DNA of 37,838 nt from Pseudomonas lactucae (GCF_016937615.1 NZ_JAFHKI010000076.1:1-37838); one strand, 5' to 3'. Positions 7,898-16,898 are shown, counted from the first letter of the stretch. The notes: a model not told the origin generated them from the letters alone. Program-made: numbers and translations.

Positions 7898-9274
7898 ATG
7901 CCCACACCCTCGCGCCCCGCCGTGCTCGAACTGATCGGCAACACGCCGCTGGTTCGCGTGAGCCGCTTCGATACCGGTCCCTGCACGCTGTTTCTCAAAC
8001 TGGAGTCGCAGAATCCCGGCGGCTCGATCAAGGACCGCATTGGCCTGGCCATGATCGACAGCGCCGAACGCGACGGCCGTCTACGCCCCGGCGGCACTAT
8101 TATCGAGGCCACCGCCGGGAATACCGGCCTGGGCCTGGCACTGGTGGGGCGGGCCAAGGGCTACCGCGTGGTGCTGGTGGTGCCCGACAAGATGTCCACC
8201 GAAAAGGTCTTGCACCTCAAGGCCATGGGCGCCGAGGTGCACATCACCCGCTCCGACGTCGGCAAGGGCCACCCCGAATATTACCAGGACATGGCCGCGC
8301 GGCTGGCCAAGGAGATTCCCGGTTCCTTCTTCGCCGACCAGTTCAACAACCCGGCCAACCCCCTGGCCCACGAGACCAGCACCGCACCGGAAATCTGGGC
8401 GCAAACCCAGCACGACGTGGATGCCATTGTGGTGGGCGTCGGTTCGGCGGGCACCCTGACCGGCCTGACGCGTTTTTTCAAGCGCGTGCAACCTGAACTG
8501 GAGATGGTACTGGCCGATCCCGTGGGCTCGGTGATGGCCGAATACAGCCGTGGCAACAGCCTGCCAACCCCCGGTTCATGGGCGGTGGAAGGCATTGGCG
8601 AGGACTTCATCCCGTCGATTGCCGACCTGTCCAGCGTGCGTCACGCCTACTCCGTCAGCGACGAAGACAGCTTCGACCACGCCCGCCAATTGCTCAAGGC
8701 CGAGGGTATCCTGGGCGGCTCGTCCACCGGCACCCTGCTGGCCGCCGCCCTGCGTTACTGCCGCGAACAGACCACGCCCAAGCGCGTGGTGACGTTTGTC
8801 TGCGACACCGGCACACGCTACCTGTCCAAGGTCTACAACGACCAATGGATGACCGATGCCGGCCTGCTGCACTACAAGCACTACGGCGACCTGCGCGACC
8901 TGATCGCCCGACGTTTCGAAGACGGCCGTGTGGTCAGCGTAAGCCCCGACGACACCCTGCTCACCGCGTTCCAGCGCATGCGCCTGGCCGACGTCTCGCA
9001 ACTGCCGGTGCTGGTCGACGGGCGCGAACTGGTGGGGGTGATCGACGAGTCCGACATTCTGCTGGGCCTGCACCATGATGCCGCGCATTTTTCGATGGTC
9101 GTCGCCAGCGCCATGACGGACACCCTGCGCACCCTGGCTCCGAGCGCCAGTCTCGTCGAATTGCAGGCGGAGCTGGACCGTGGCCTGGTCGCCATCATCG
9201 CCGACACGGGCGGCTTTTACGGTTTGATCACCCGCGTTGACCTGCTTAACCATCTACGGAGATCCCTTGCATGA
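7898..9274 (+). CDS. cbs: cystathionine beta-synthase (PLP domain plus CBS pair)
   Basis: The product has 458 residues. Residues 1-~320 are a fold-type II PLP enzyme: GNTPLVRV, and SQNPGGSIKDRIG with the PLP lysine at residue 45; the TAGNTGLGLAL loop binds substrate and GVGSAGTLTG the PLP phosphate. Residues ~335-455 form a CBS-domain pair (LADVSQLPVLVDG, LVGVIDESDILLG, GLITRVDLLNHL). It should condense serine with homocysteine to cystathionine, the first step of reverse transsulfuration. The start is the ATG at 7898, with AGGTGAT just upstream; the open frame extends back to 7802 but lacks family similarity. The stop overlaps the next start (ATGA), coupling it to the gamma-lyase. O-acetylserine sulfhydrylase activity is possible but less likely given the neighbour. 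Confidence 0.95.
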   Translation: MPTPSRPAVLELIGNTPLVRVSRFDTGPCTLFLKLESQNPGGSIKDRIGLAMIDSAERDGRLRPGGTIIEATAGNTGLGLALVGRAKGYRVVLVVPDKMSTEKVLHLKAMGAEVHITRSDVGKGHPEYYQDMAARLAKEIPGSFFADQFNNPANPLAHETSTAPEIWAQTQHDVDAIVVGVGSAGTLTGLTRFFKRVQPELEMVLADPVGSVMAEYSRGNSLPTPGSWAVEGIGEDFIPSIADLSSVRHAYSVSDEDSFDHARQLLKAEGILGGSSTGTLLAAALRYCREQTTPKRVVTFVCDTGTRYLSKVYNDQWMTDAGLLHYKHYGDLRDLIARRFEDGRVVSVSPDDTLLTAFQRMRLADVSQLPVLVDGRELVGVIDESDILLGLHHDAAHFSMVVASAMTDTLRTLAPSASLVELQAELDRGLVAIIADTGGFYGLITRVDLLNHLRRSLA

Positions 9275-10437
9275 GCCAGCCCGACAAAAGCGCGTTTGCC
9301 ACCCGTGTAATCCACGCCGGGCAATCCCCCGACCCGAGCACCGGTGCGCTGATGCCGCCGATCTACGCCAACTCCACTTATCTGCAAGACAGCCCCGGTG
9401 TGCACAAAGGCTTTGACTATGGCCGCTCCCACAACCCCACGCGCTTTGCCCTGGAGCGTTGCGTGGCCGACCTTGAAGGCGGCACGCAAGCGTTTGCGTT
9501 CGCCTCCGGGCTGGCGGCGATTTCGACGGTGCTGGAACTGTTAGATGCCGGCGCGCATATCGTCTCCGGCAATGACCTGTACGGCGGCACCTTTCGACTG
9601 TTCGACAAAGTGCGCCAGCGCAGCGCCGGGCACCGCTTCAGTTTTGTCGACCTGAGCGACGTGGCGGCCTTTGAAGCGGCGCTGCAAGACGACACGCGCA
9701 TGGTCTGGGTTGAAACCCCGAGCAATCCGCTGCTGAGCCTGACCGACCTGGCTGCCATCGCGCGTATCTGCCGCCATCGCGGGATCATCTGCGTGGCCGA
9801 CAACACCTTCGCCAGCCCCTGGATCCAGCGCCCATTGGAGCTGGGCGTTGATGTGGTGGTGCACTCCACCACCAAATACCTCAACGGCCATTCGGATGTG
9901 ATCGGCGGCATCGCCATTGTCGGCGACAACCCTGGGCTGGCCGAACGCCTGGGCTTCCTGCAGAACTCGGTGGGTGCCATTGCCGGGCCCTTCGATGCCT
10001 TCCTGACCCTGCGCGGCGTGAAAACCCTGGCCCTGCGCATGGAGCGCCATTGCAGCAACGCGCTGCAACTGGCGACCTGGCTGGAACAGCAACCGCAGGT
10101 CTCACGGGTGTACTACCCCGGCCTTGCATCCCACCCGCAACACGCGTTGGCGTGCAAACAGATGCACGGGTTTGGCGGGATGATTTCGCTGGACCTGAAC
10201 AGCGACCTGCCCGGCGCCCGGCGTTTTCTGGAAAACGTGCGGATCTTTGCCCTGGCCGAAAGCCTGGGAGGCGTAGAAAGCCTGATCGAACATCCGGCGA
10301 TCATGACCCACGCGAGCATCCCGGCGGCGACGCGGGCGCAGTTGGGGATTGGCGATGGCTTGGTGCGTTTGTCGGTAGGGGTTGAGGATCTGGAAGATCT
10401 ACGCGCGGACCTGGCGCAGGCCTTGGCCCGAATATAA
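9271..10437 (+). CDS. cystathionine gamma-lyase / gamma-synthase family PLP enzyme
   Basis: The product has 388 residues, normal for Cys/Met-metabolism PLP enzymes. Recognisable motifs are the YGRSHNPTRFALE substrate/PLP loop, ASGLAAISTVLELL, VETPSNPLL, VADNTFASPW, and HSTTKYLNGHSD carrying the PLP lysine (residue 202). SLGGVESLIEHPAIMTH near the C-terminus completes the family pattern. Because the gene overlaps cystathionine beta-synthase by four bases, gamma-lyase activity (cystathionine to cysteine, 2-oxobutanoate and ammonia) is more likely than gamma-synthase. Together the pair turns methionine-derived homocysteine into cysteine. It is convergent with the OsmC-YcaO gene, with 51 bases between and no clear intrinsic terminator. 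Confidence 0.93.
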   Translation: MSQPDKSAFATRVIHAGQSPDPSTGALMPPIYANSTYLQDSPGVHKGFDYGRSHNPTRFALERCVADLEGGTQAFAFASGLAAISTVLELLDAGAHIVSGNDLYGGTFRLFDKVRQRSAGHRFSFVDLSDVAAFEAALQDDTRMVWVETPSNPLLSLTDLAAIARICRHRGIICVADNTFASPWIQRPLELGVDVVVHSTTKYLNGHSDVIGGIAIVGDNPGLAERLGFLQNSVGAIAGPFDAFLTLRGVKTLALRMERHCSNALQLATWLEQQPQVSRVYYPGLASHPQHALACKQMHGFGGMISLDLNSDLPGARRFLENVRIFALAESLGGVESLIEHPAIMTHASIPAATRAQLGIGDGLVRLSVGVEDLEDLRADLAQALARI

Positions 10438-10488
10438 ATCCTCCAGACAACAGCGACTACATTTTGATCCTTATACATCAGGTAGGTA

Positions 10489-12690
10489 TCAACCCACCGA
10501 GGTGACGTTGGCCCGCGCGCTGTGCAGCTTCTTGTAGCTTTCGATCAAGCGCAAATGCCGGTCCAGTCCTTCCAGCTTCAGGCTGGTCGGCGTCAAACCG
10601 TAGAACCGCACGCTGCCGTCGACCGAGCCGATCACCGCGTCCATGCGTTCATTGCCGAACATGCGGCGAAAGTTCACCTCGTAATCGGCCAGTTCCAGCT
10701 CGTCGTCCAGTTCCATTTCCAGCACCGCGTTCATTGCCTGGTAGAACAGGCAACGGTCGGCGGTGTTGTCGTTGTACTGCAGGAACATCTCCACGCATTC
10801 CTTGGCTTCTTCATACTGCTTCAAGGCCAGGAAGATCAGCAGCTTCAGCTCCAGAATGGTCAGTTGGCCCCACGCGGTATTGTCGTCGAACTCGATGCCG
10901 ATCAGGGTGGTGATGTCGGTGTAGTCGTCCAGTTCGCTTTCGATCAGGCGCTCGACCAACGCCTGCAGCTCTTCCTCGTCAAGGCTGTGCAGGTTGAGGA
11001 TATCGGCGCGGAAGAACAGCGCCTTGTTGGTGTTGTCCCAGATCAGGTCGTCCACCGGGTAGATTTCCGAGTAGTCCGGCACCAGGATGCGGCAGGCAGT
11101 GGCGCCGAGGTGTTCGTACACCGCCATATAGGATTCCTTGCCCATGCCTTCCAGGATGCCGAACAAGGTCGCGGCCTCTTGGGTGTTGGAGTCTTCGCCC
11201 TGGCCCGAGAAGTCCCACTCGACGAACTCATAGTCCGACTGCGCGCTGAAGAAGCGCCACGACACCACGCCGCTGGAGTCGATGAAGTGCTCCACAAAGT
11301 TGTTCGGCTCGGTCACCGCCTGGGCTTCAAAGGTCGGCTGCGGCAGGTCGTTCAAGCCTTCGAAGCTGCGGCCTTGCAGCAATTCGGTAAGGCTGCGCTC
11401 CAGCGCCACTTCCAGGCTTGGGTGGGCGCCGAACGAGGCGAACACGCCACCAGTGCGCGGGTTCATCAGGGTCACGCACATCACCGGGAATTCACCGCCC
11501 AGCGATGCATCCTTGACCAGCACCGGGAAGCCCTGGGCCTCCAGGCCTTCAATGCCCGCCACAATATGCGGGTACTTCGCCAGCACCTCGGCCGGCACAT
11601 CCGGCAGGGCAAATTCGCCTTCGATGATTTCGCGCTTCACCGCCCGCTCGAAGATCTCCGACAGGCACTGCACCTGGGCTTCGGCCAAGGTGTTGCCCGC
11701 GCTCATGCCGTTGCTGAGGTAGAGGTTTTCGATCAGGTTGGACGGAAAATACACCACCTCGCCGTCCGACTGGCGCACGAACGGCAGCGAAACGATACCG
11801 CGTGCCTCGTTACCGGAGTTGGTGTCGAACAGGTGCGAACCGCGCAGCTCACCGTCGCGGTCGTAGACCTTGCGGCAGTAGGCGTCGAGGATTTCGCTCG
11901 GTAGCTCGTCGTTTGGCCCCGGCTGGAACCAGCGCTCGTCCGGGTAGTGCACGAACGGCGCGTTGGCCAGTTCCTCACCCCAGAACTGGTCGTTGTAGAA
12001 GAAGTTGCAGTTGAGCCGCTCGATAAACTCGCCGAGTGCCGACGCCAGGGCGCCCTCTTTGGTTGCGCCCTTGCCGTTGGTAAAGCACATCGGCGACTGT
12101 GCGTCGCGAATATGCAGCGACCACACATTGGGCACGATATTGCGCCACGAGGCGATCTCGATCTTCATGCCCAAGCCCGCGAGGATCGCCGACATATTGG
12201 CGATCGTCTGCTCCAGCGGCAGGTCCTTGCCCGCAATGTAAGTGCCGCCTTGCGACGCATCGATGGGCATCAACAGGGCCTGGGCATCGGCGTCGAGGTT
12301 GTCCACCTGCTCGATCACGAACTCGGGACCGGCCTGCACCACTTTCTTGACCGTGCAACGCTCGATGGAACGCAGGATGCCCTGGCGGTCCTTGTCGCTG
12401 ATGTCCGCCGGCAACTCCACCTGGATCTTGAAGATTTGGTTATAGCGGTTTTCCGGGTCGACGATGTTGTTCTGCGACAGGCGAATATTGTCGGTGGAAA
12501 TGTTGCGGGTCTGGCAGTACAACTTCACAAAGTAGGCTGCGCACAACGCCGACGAAGCCAGGAAATAGTCGAACGGCCCCGGTGCCGAACCATCGCCTTT
12601 GTAGCGAATGGGTTGGTCGGCAATCACCGTGAAGTCATCGAACTTGGCTTCAAGCCGGAGGTTGTCGAGAAAGTTGACCTTGATTTCCAT
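10489..12690 (-). CDS. OsmC-YcaO fusion protein
   Basis: The product has 733 residues. Residues ~1-140 are OsmC-like, with two cysteines (50 in LASSALCAAYF, 112 in IERCTVKKVV) spaced like the peroxidatic and resolving cysteines of OsmC/Ohr hydroperoxide reductases. Residues ~165-570 are a YcaO domain, with the Glu-rich ATP/Mg motifs ALGEFIERL and EAQVQCLSEIFERAVKREI. A helical TPR-like tail (~600-733), as in E. coli YcaO, follows. YcaO proteins activate backbone amides with ATP; E. coli YcaO is linked to RimO-dependent methylthiolation of ribosomal protein S12. The start is the ATG at 12690, where OsmC similarity begins; a start at 12732 would add 14 residues. No precursor peptide is seen nearby, so a natural-product role is unlikely. 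Confidence 0.93.
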   Translation of the reverse strand: MEIKVNFLDNLRLEAKFDDFTVIADQPIRYKGDGSAPGPFDYFLASSALCAAYFVKLYCQTRNISTDNIRLSQNNIVDPENRYNQIFKIQVELPADISDKDRQGILRSIERCTVKKVVQAGPEFVIEQVDNLDADAQALLMPIDASQGGTYIAGKDLPLEQTIANMSAILAGLGMKIEIASWRNIVPNVWSLHIRDAQSPMCFTNGKGATKEGALASALGEFIERLNCNFFYNDQFWGEELANAPFVHYPDERWFQPGPNDELPSEILDAYCRKVYDRDGELRGSHLFDTNSGNEARGIVSLPFVRQSDGEVVYFPSNLIENLYLSNGMSAGNTLAEAQVQCLSEIFERAVKREIIEGEFALPDVPAEVLAKYPHIVAGIEGLEAQGFPVLVKDASLGGEFPVMCVTLMNPRTGGVFASFGAHPSLEVALERSLTELLQGRSFEGLNDLPQPTFEAQAVTEPNNFVEHFIDSSGVVSWRFFSAQSDYEFVEWDFSGQGEDSNTQEAATLFGILEGMGKESYMAVYEHLGATACRILVPDYSEIYPVDDLIWDNTNKALFFRADILNLHSLDEEELQALVERLIESELDDYTDITTLIGIEFDDNTAWGQLTILELKLLIFLALKQYEEAKECVEMFLQYNDNTADRCLFYQAMNAVLEMELDDELELADYEVNFRRMFGNERMDAVIGSVDGSVRFYGLTPTSLKLEGLDRHLRLIESYKKLHSARANVTSVG

Positions 12691-12852
12691 GGGGGTACAC
12701 CAGAATAACGGCTGAACAAAAATGGCCGCCATTATGGGGTTTTTCGTCGATTGATTTCAGGCTTTTGACCAATGGCGGGATAAATAGCAGCTATGCATTA
12801 ATCTTCTGCAGCTTGGTGCCGATGCACTGTGGGCAACCAGGGAGTAGTCGGA
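12691..12852. promoter_or_regulatory. divergent promoter region between the OsmC-YcaO and Aer genes
   Basis: This 162-base gap must hold promoters for both divergent genes. It contains a short perfect palindrome AATGGC-C-GCCATT (12721-12733), and a further AATGGC half-copy in the TTTTGACCAATGGCGGG segment (about 12763-12779). I see no convincing sigma-28, sigma-54 or ANR site. The function of the palindrome is unknown. Confidence 0.4.
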
Positions 12853-14418
12853 ATGCGTAACAACCAGCCCGTAACACAGCGCGAGATTTCACTCGCACCT
12901 TCGCAAAAGCTTATCTCCACCACCGATACTCAAGGTGGTATCACGTACTGCAACGACGCCTTTGTCGAGATCAGCGGCTTTGAACACGCCGACCTGATTG
13001 GCGCGCCGCAGAACATCGTGCGTCACCCCGATGTCCCCCCAGCGGTCTTTGCGCACATGTGGAGTGCGCTCAAACAAGGCCTGCCATGGATGGGCATCGT
13101 CAAGAACCGCTCTAAAAACGGCGACCACTATTGGGTGAATGCGTACGTCACGCCGATCTTCGAAGGCAGCCGTGTGGTGGGATTCGAGTCGGTGCGGGTC
13201 AAGCCCACGGCAGATGAAATTCGTCGTGCCCAGGCCCTGTACCAACGCCTCAGCCAGGGCAAGGCCGCCATACCGCGCCAGGACACCTGGTTGCCGACCC
13301 TGCTCGGTTGCGTGCCGTACGTGGCCACTGGCTTGGCGGGCGCCCTCGGCGGGCTGTTTCTGAGCATGCCGGCAGCCGTTGCGGTGGCCGTGGCGGTTGC
13401 GGTGCCGGTAGGCGTACTTTGCGCCCGTGCGCGCCTGGGCTCAACGCTGCGTCTGTTGAACGGTGTCGAACCGTCGACGTCAGACGCCTTGATCGCCCAG
13501 ATGTACAGCGACGCGCGCGGCCCCCAGGGGCGCTTGGAAACCGCATTCCTGAGCCAGAACGCGCGCCTGAAAACCTGCCTCACGCGTCTGCAGGACAGCG
13601 CCGAACAGCTCAGCGTCCTGGCCGGGCAGTCGGATCAGTTGGCCACCGCCAGCTCCAAGGGCCTGGACCGCCAGCGCGTCGAAACCGAGCAGGTCTCGGC
13701 CGCCGTCAACCAGATGGCCGCCACAACCCAGGAAGTCGCCAGCCATGTGCAACGCACTGCCGACGCCACCCAGCAAGCCAACGTGCTGACCGGCCGTGGC
13801 CGTGACGTGGCGCGCGACACCCGCGAGGCCATCGAGCGCTTGTCTGCCGTGGTCGGCGAAACCGGCACCACCGTGGCGCAACTGGCCCGGGACAGCGACG
13901 AGATCGGCAGCGTGGTCGATGTGATCAAAGGCATTGCCGACCAGACCAATCTGCTGGCCCTCAACGCGGCCATCGAAGCGGCACGCGCCGGCGAACAAGG
14001 CCGCGGCTTTGCCGTGGTGGCCGACGAAGTGCGTCAACTGGCGCAACGCACGTCGCAATCGACCACCCAGATCCACGCCCTGATCACCCAGCTTCAGACC
14101 TCCTCCAACAACGCCGTGCAGAGCATGCAGAACGGTCATCGCCAGGCGCAGGAAGGCGTGGCCTGGGTACTTGAAGCCGACCAGGCGTTGGTCGGCATCA
14201 GCGAAGCGGTGGCGCATATCACCGACATGACCACCCAGATCGCCGCCGCCACCGAAGAGCAAAGCGCCGTCGCTGAGGAAATCAGCCGCACCATCGTCAC
14301 CATCGCCGAACTGGCCGACCAGACCTCGGTACAAGCCCATCAATCCACCGACCTGAGCAAGGAACTGACCAACACCGCCGCTACCCAGTACGCGCTGGTG
14401 GAGCGTTTTAACCGCTGA
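12853..14418 (+). CDS. aer: Aer-type PAS-domain chemotaxis/aerotaxis receptor
   Basis: The product has 521 residues. The N-terminus ([11 protein letters not shown]) and a PAS fold (about 18-115, with [20 protein letters not shown] and [21 protein letters not shown]) are typical of Aer, which holds FAD and senses redox or oxygen. Two adjacent hydrophobic segments (about 145-190) form a membrane hairpin with almost no periplasmic loop, as in Aer. The C-terminal half is an MCP signalling coiled coil, with the conserved hairpin tip ([32 protein letters not shown]) at ~360-391. It would relay energy status to CheA/CheW. The ATG at 12853 is chosen because GGGAG lies 8 bases upstream; an upstream start at 12829 lacks this. 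No C-terminal CheR pentapeptide is seen. Confidence 0.92.
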   Translation: MRNNQPVTQREISLAPSQKLISTTDTQGGITYCNDAFVEISGFEHADLIGAPQNIVRHPDVPPAVFAHMWSALKQGLPWMGIVKNRSKNGDHYWVNAYVTPIFEGSRVVGFESVRVKPTADEIRRAQALYQRLSQGKAAIPRQDTWLPTLLGCVPYVATGLAGALGGLFLSMPAAVAVAVAVAVPVGVLCARARLGSTLRLLNGVEPSTSDALIAQMYSDARGPQGRLETAFLSQNARLKTCLTRLQDSAEQLSVLAGQSDQLATASSKGLDRQRVETEQVSAAVNQMAATTQEVASHVQRTADATQQANVLTGRGRDVARDTREAIERLSAVVGETGTTVAQLARDSDEIGSVVDVIKGIADQTNLLALNAAIEAARAGEQGRGFAVVADEVRQLAQRTSQSTTQIHALITQLQTSSNNAVQSMQNGHRQAQEGVAWVLEADQALVGISEAVAHITDMTTQIAAATEEQSAVAEEISRTIVTIAELADQTSVQAHQSTDLSKELTNTAATQYALVERFNR

Positions 14419-14424
14419 GGCACG

Positions 14425-14490
14425 CGAGGCTGCGAAAGCGGCGGCAGGGTCAAGATATTCCTTGCTTGCCCTACCGCTATCGCAGCCTCG
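14425..14490. repeat. REP-like imperfect hairpin after the Aer gene
   Basis: CGAGGCTGCGA (14425-14435) and TCGCAGCCTCG (14480-14490) are perfect 11-base inverted arms. Inside, GCGG...AGGG faces CCCTACCGC, extending the stem with bulges. Such GAGGCTGCGA hairpins recall extragenic palindromic repeats of fluorescent Pseudomonas. It may also slow or end transcription from aer. Confidence 0.65.
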
Positions 14491-14602
14491 CTAAAGCTCG
14501 ACAGCTCCCGTGATCAGCCCCGGCGTGGATGCGAAAGCGGCGGCACGGCTGACATGTTCATCGTCTGCCCGCACGCTGTCGTCTCGACAGCTGATATGTT
14601 TC
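14430..14602 (+). repeat. two degenerate tandem repeat units upstream of the SUFU-like gene
   Basis: The 16-mer TGCGAAAGCGGCGGCA occurs twice (14431-14446 and 14530-14545), and CTCGACAGCT also occurs twice (14497-14506 and 14583-14592), so the spacer holds two diverged units. The second unit carries a 7-bp hairpin, GCTGTCG-TCT-CGACAGC (14575-14591), followed by GCTGATATGTTTC (14590-14602). The last word recurs at 16195-16207 in the leader of the isochorismatase-family gene. Confidence 0.6.
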
Positions 14603-14662
14603 ACTCCTGCGTTGTCGTGTTGAGTCAGCCTTCAAAGCCCCACTACCTGCCAAGGAATGCCC

Positions 14663-15472
14663 ATGAACTTCTTCAAGAAGCTGTTCGGCTCATCGAAAAA
14701 AAACCAGCCCCTTGAATCCACGCCTCAAGCGCCCGTGGCACCTGCAGTGGCCGATACCGAATCCGCCAACCTCACCGCACGCCTGGCCAGCGCTGAGTGC
14801 CTGGACCGTCACTGGCAATCGGTGGGCAGTGTGGAAAAAGACGTCCTCGCCTACCTGATCAGTCCCAGCTTCAGCGGCGGTCCGTATTGGCCGTCGACTC
14901 GCCAAGCCTATCGCGTGGTCCGCCGTGAAGGCTCCATCGTCCTCGCCACCGATGGCCTGTCCGATCCATTCGACGATGCCGAAGGCCTGGGCAATGGCTT
15001 CGAAATGGAACTGTTCCTGGAAACCGCCGACATCCCCGAACACGCCCGTGGCACCTTGGGCGATGTCGACCCCTTACGCCGCAGCTGGGCGTTCGAGCTG
15101 ATCGAACACGTCGCCAAGACCGTCGCCAATGCCGGTGGCATCACCCAGCAGTTGGAACAACATGGCGTGCTGTCCCTGGAGCTGCCGGGGTTCAGCCTGT
15201 CGCATGTGATGAGCGACCAACTGCCGAGCTTGTTCGTGACCGAAGACGACGCGGCCGGCGTACTGCTCGGAGGGCCGGCCCCGGACTTCCCTACCCGCCT
15301 GGACGACATGCCGCTGTCGCCGGTGCAATTGGTGCCGGTGGTGTTGATCACCGCATCGGAGCTTGAATACGTGCGGGCCGGCGGGCGGGCAGCGCGAGAG
15401 GATCTGGTGGCGCGGTTGCAGGCTGCCGGCGTGGGGCATACCAGCAGCCTGTATCGTGAGAGCGTGGTGTGA
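14663..15472 (+). CDS. SUFU-like (suppressor of fused fold) protein
   Basis: The product has 269 residues. It opens with MNFFKKLFG, then a Pro/Ala-rich linker to about residue 40, then a globular domain. Features that recall bacterial SUFU-domain proteins are a Gly/Pro-rich strand ending in GFEMELFLETAD (~115-126), a helix around WAFELIEHVAKTVANAG, LPSLFVTEDDAAGVLLGG, and PVQLVPVVLITASELEYVRAGG near the end. Bacterial SUFU proteins are often immunity proteins in polymorphic toxin loci, but no toxin sits beside this one. The ATG at 14663 is preferred over the in-frame ATG at 14657 because AAGGA is better spaced. The stop overlaps the next start by one base (TGATG), so the two genes are coupled. 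Confidence 0.75.
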   Translation: MNFFKKLFGSSKKNQPLESTPQAPVAPAVADTESANLTARLASAECLDRHWQSVGSVEKDVLAYLISPSFSGGPYWPSTRQAYRVVRREGSIVLATDGLSDPFDDAEGLGNGFEMELFLETADIPEHARGTLGDVDPLRRSWAFELIEHVAKTVANAGGITQQLEQHGVLSLELPGFSLSHVMSDQLPSLFVTEDDAAGVLLGGPAPDFPTRLDDMPLSPVQLVPVVLITASELEYVRAGGRAAREDLVARLQAAGVGHTSSLYRESVV

Positions 15473-16053
15473 TGGGATTTTTTGATCGGTTGTTCGGTGG
15501 CCGCTTTACACTGCCGCCCCCGGATGAAACCAACGCCAGCCACGCGGCAATCATGCGGGAATTTCGCACACCGGAATCCAAGGCACGCAAGCAAGCGCTC
15601 GGAACCCTGACCGAATCCCTGTCAAGCGCCGCCCCCGAACCAGAAAGAGCCAGACTGGTACGACGTGTGCTGCGTAAATATGCCGTCGACCAAGACGCCA
15701 CCAGCGCCCTGATCGACGGACTGCTTGACCCGTCAAGAGGCCAGAAACTCGCCTACCTCGCACTGCTCAGCGTCGATTGGCGTGGCTTCGACGAGTTTGA
15801 ATACCTCGCGCCCTATCTGGCCTCAGTCAGTGGCGTGCCAGAACCTTATGCCTACGTGCACACCGGCACGCGACCGATGCAAGAAGTCCTGGACAGCTTT
15901 GACCAATGGCTTGCGGGCTTCGGTAAGCGCTTCCTGCATCTGGACTCCGGCGGTGACGAGTACGTCGGGTTTATCGTGGATGCGGAACGCGTTGAAAGCA
16001 CGCTTGAGCTGGCACAACAAGCAGGTGTAAAGATCAGTATCGAGGGGTTTTAA
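15472..16053 (+). CDS. hypothetical protein coupled to the SUFU-like gene
   Basis: The product has 193 residues. The start ATG shares a base with the upstream stop (TGATG at 15470-15474), a sign of translational coupling. It opens with MGFFDRLFGG, the same short amphipathic pattern as its neighbour's MNFFKKLFG. The body has a helical half (~25-95) and an alpha/beta half with YVHTGTRPMQEVLDSFDQWLAG and FLHLDSGGDEYVGFIVDAE. The latter resembles DUF6630-type proteins as I remember them, but I cannot confirm this. There is no signal peptide or membrane helix. The function is unknown; it is likely used together with the upstream protein. Confidence 0.75.
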   Translation: MGFFDRLFGGRFTLPPPDETNASHAAIMREFRTPESKARKQALGTLTESLSSAAPEPERARLVRRVLRKYAVDQDATSALIDGLLDPSRGQKLAYLALLSVDWRGFDEFEYLAPYLASVSGVPEPYAYVHTGTRPMQEVLDSFDQWLAGFGKRFLHLDSGGDEYVGFIVDAERVESTLELAQQAGVKISIEGF

Positions 16054-16233
16054 CGTCCGGTGACGCCGAAGGTTCGGGCTTTTGTGTCGACTTCATGGTG
16101 GGCCGGTATCCGGATAGGTCGCTGGTGTTGGAGGGATAGGTAGCCTGTCCACTCGCCTGCCTTCTAACAAATGACTGTTTGGCCGCACGCATGGGCTGAT
16201 ATGTTTCGTGCCTCGCCAGCCAAGGAATGTGCC

Positions 16234-16794
16234 ATGCAACCGTTAGCCGCAAACGCCGCGTTATTGATCATCGACATGCAGCAAGGCATGAACCAGCCGG
16301 CGCTTGGGCGACGCAACAACCCCGACGCCGAGCTGCACATGCAACGCCTGCTGGGCGCATGGCGGCAGACAGACCGGCCGGTTGTGCACGTGCGGCATAT
16401 TTCTCGCACCCCCGGCTCCGTCTTCTGGCCGGGACAACCGGGCTGTGAGTTCCAGGCCGCGCTGCAACCACTCGCGCACGAGCATGTCGTGGAAAAAAAC
16501 GTTCCGGATGCGTTCACCCATACGGGGCTGGAGCGCTGGCTGCATACGCGCTCGATCAGGCAGTTGGTGGTCGTCGGGGTGATCACCAACAACTCCGTCG
16601 AAGCCACCGCGCGCTCAGGCGGCAACCTTGGGTTTGATGTGATTGTGGCCGCCGACGCCTGCTATACCTTTGACCAAACCGACCTGTCGGGGCGTTTATG
16701 GTCTGCTGAGGACGTGCATGCGTTGTCGCTGAGCAACCTGGCGATGGACTATGCCAGGGTGGTCGCGACCGATACGATCCTGGTGTCTGCTTAA
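16234..16794 (+). CDS. isochorismatase-family protein with Ser in place of the nucleophilic Cys
   Basis: The product has 186 residues and the isochorismatase-like (cysteine hydrolase) fold. Asp14 in ALLIIDMQQG and Lys88 in VVEKNVPDAF match two members of the catalytic triad. The third position, normally Cys in a motif like T-N-x-C-V-E-A-T-A-R, is Ser121 here (VITNNSVEATAR; TCC at 16594-16596). The cis-peptide region VGVIT is intact. Relatives such as E. coli YecD also lack the Cys, so this may be a non-hydrolytic or altered subgroup rather than a decayed gene. The ATG at 16234 has AAGGA 7-8 bases upstream; longer frames upstream lack similarity. Its leader shares sequence words with that of the SUFU-like gene. 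Confidence 0.9.
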   Translation: MQPLAANAALLIIDMQQGMNQPALGRRNNPDAELHMQRLLGAWRQTDRPVVHVRHISRTPGSVFWPGQPGCEFQAALQPLAHEHVVEKNVPDAFTHTGLERWLHTRSIRQLVVVGVITNNSVEATARSGGNLGFDVIVAADACYTFDQTDLSGRLWSAEDVHALSLSNLAMDYARVVATDTILVSA

Positions 16795-16898
16795 AACACT
16801 TGAAGCAAGCGCGCAATGGCCTTGCGCAGATCCCCATGTGCCGCTTGCCGCGTCATAACGCCAGTGCGCTAGATACAACCTTCAACGGCCACACGGAC

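Noticed and set aside
10489..12690. YcaO gene as part of a RiPP (azoline peptide) cluster
   Set aside because: There is no precursor peptide, E1-like partner or dehydrogenase nearby, and the domain order is that of the E. coli-type YcaO.
10522..12708. Long plus-strand frames opposite the OsmC-YcaO gene
   Set aside because: The His/Gln/Val-rich translations are shadows of the minus-strand gene, which has clear domains on the other strand.
12755..12852. ANR, sigma-28 or sigma-54 site before aer
   Set aside because: No TTGAT-N4-ATCAA, TAAA-N15-GCCGATAA or GG-N10-GC pattern fits with adequate spacing.
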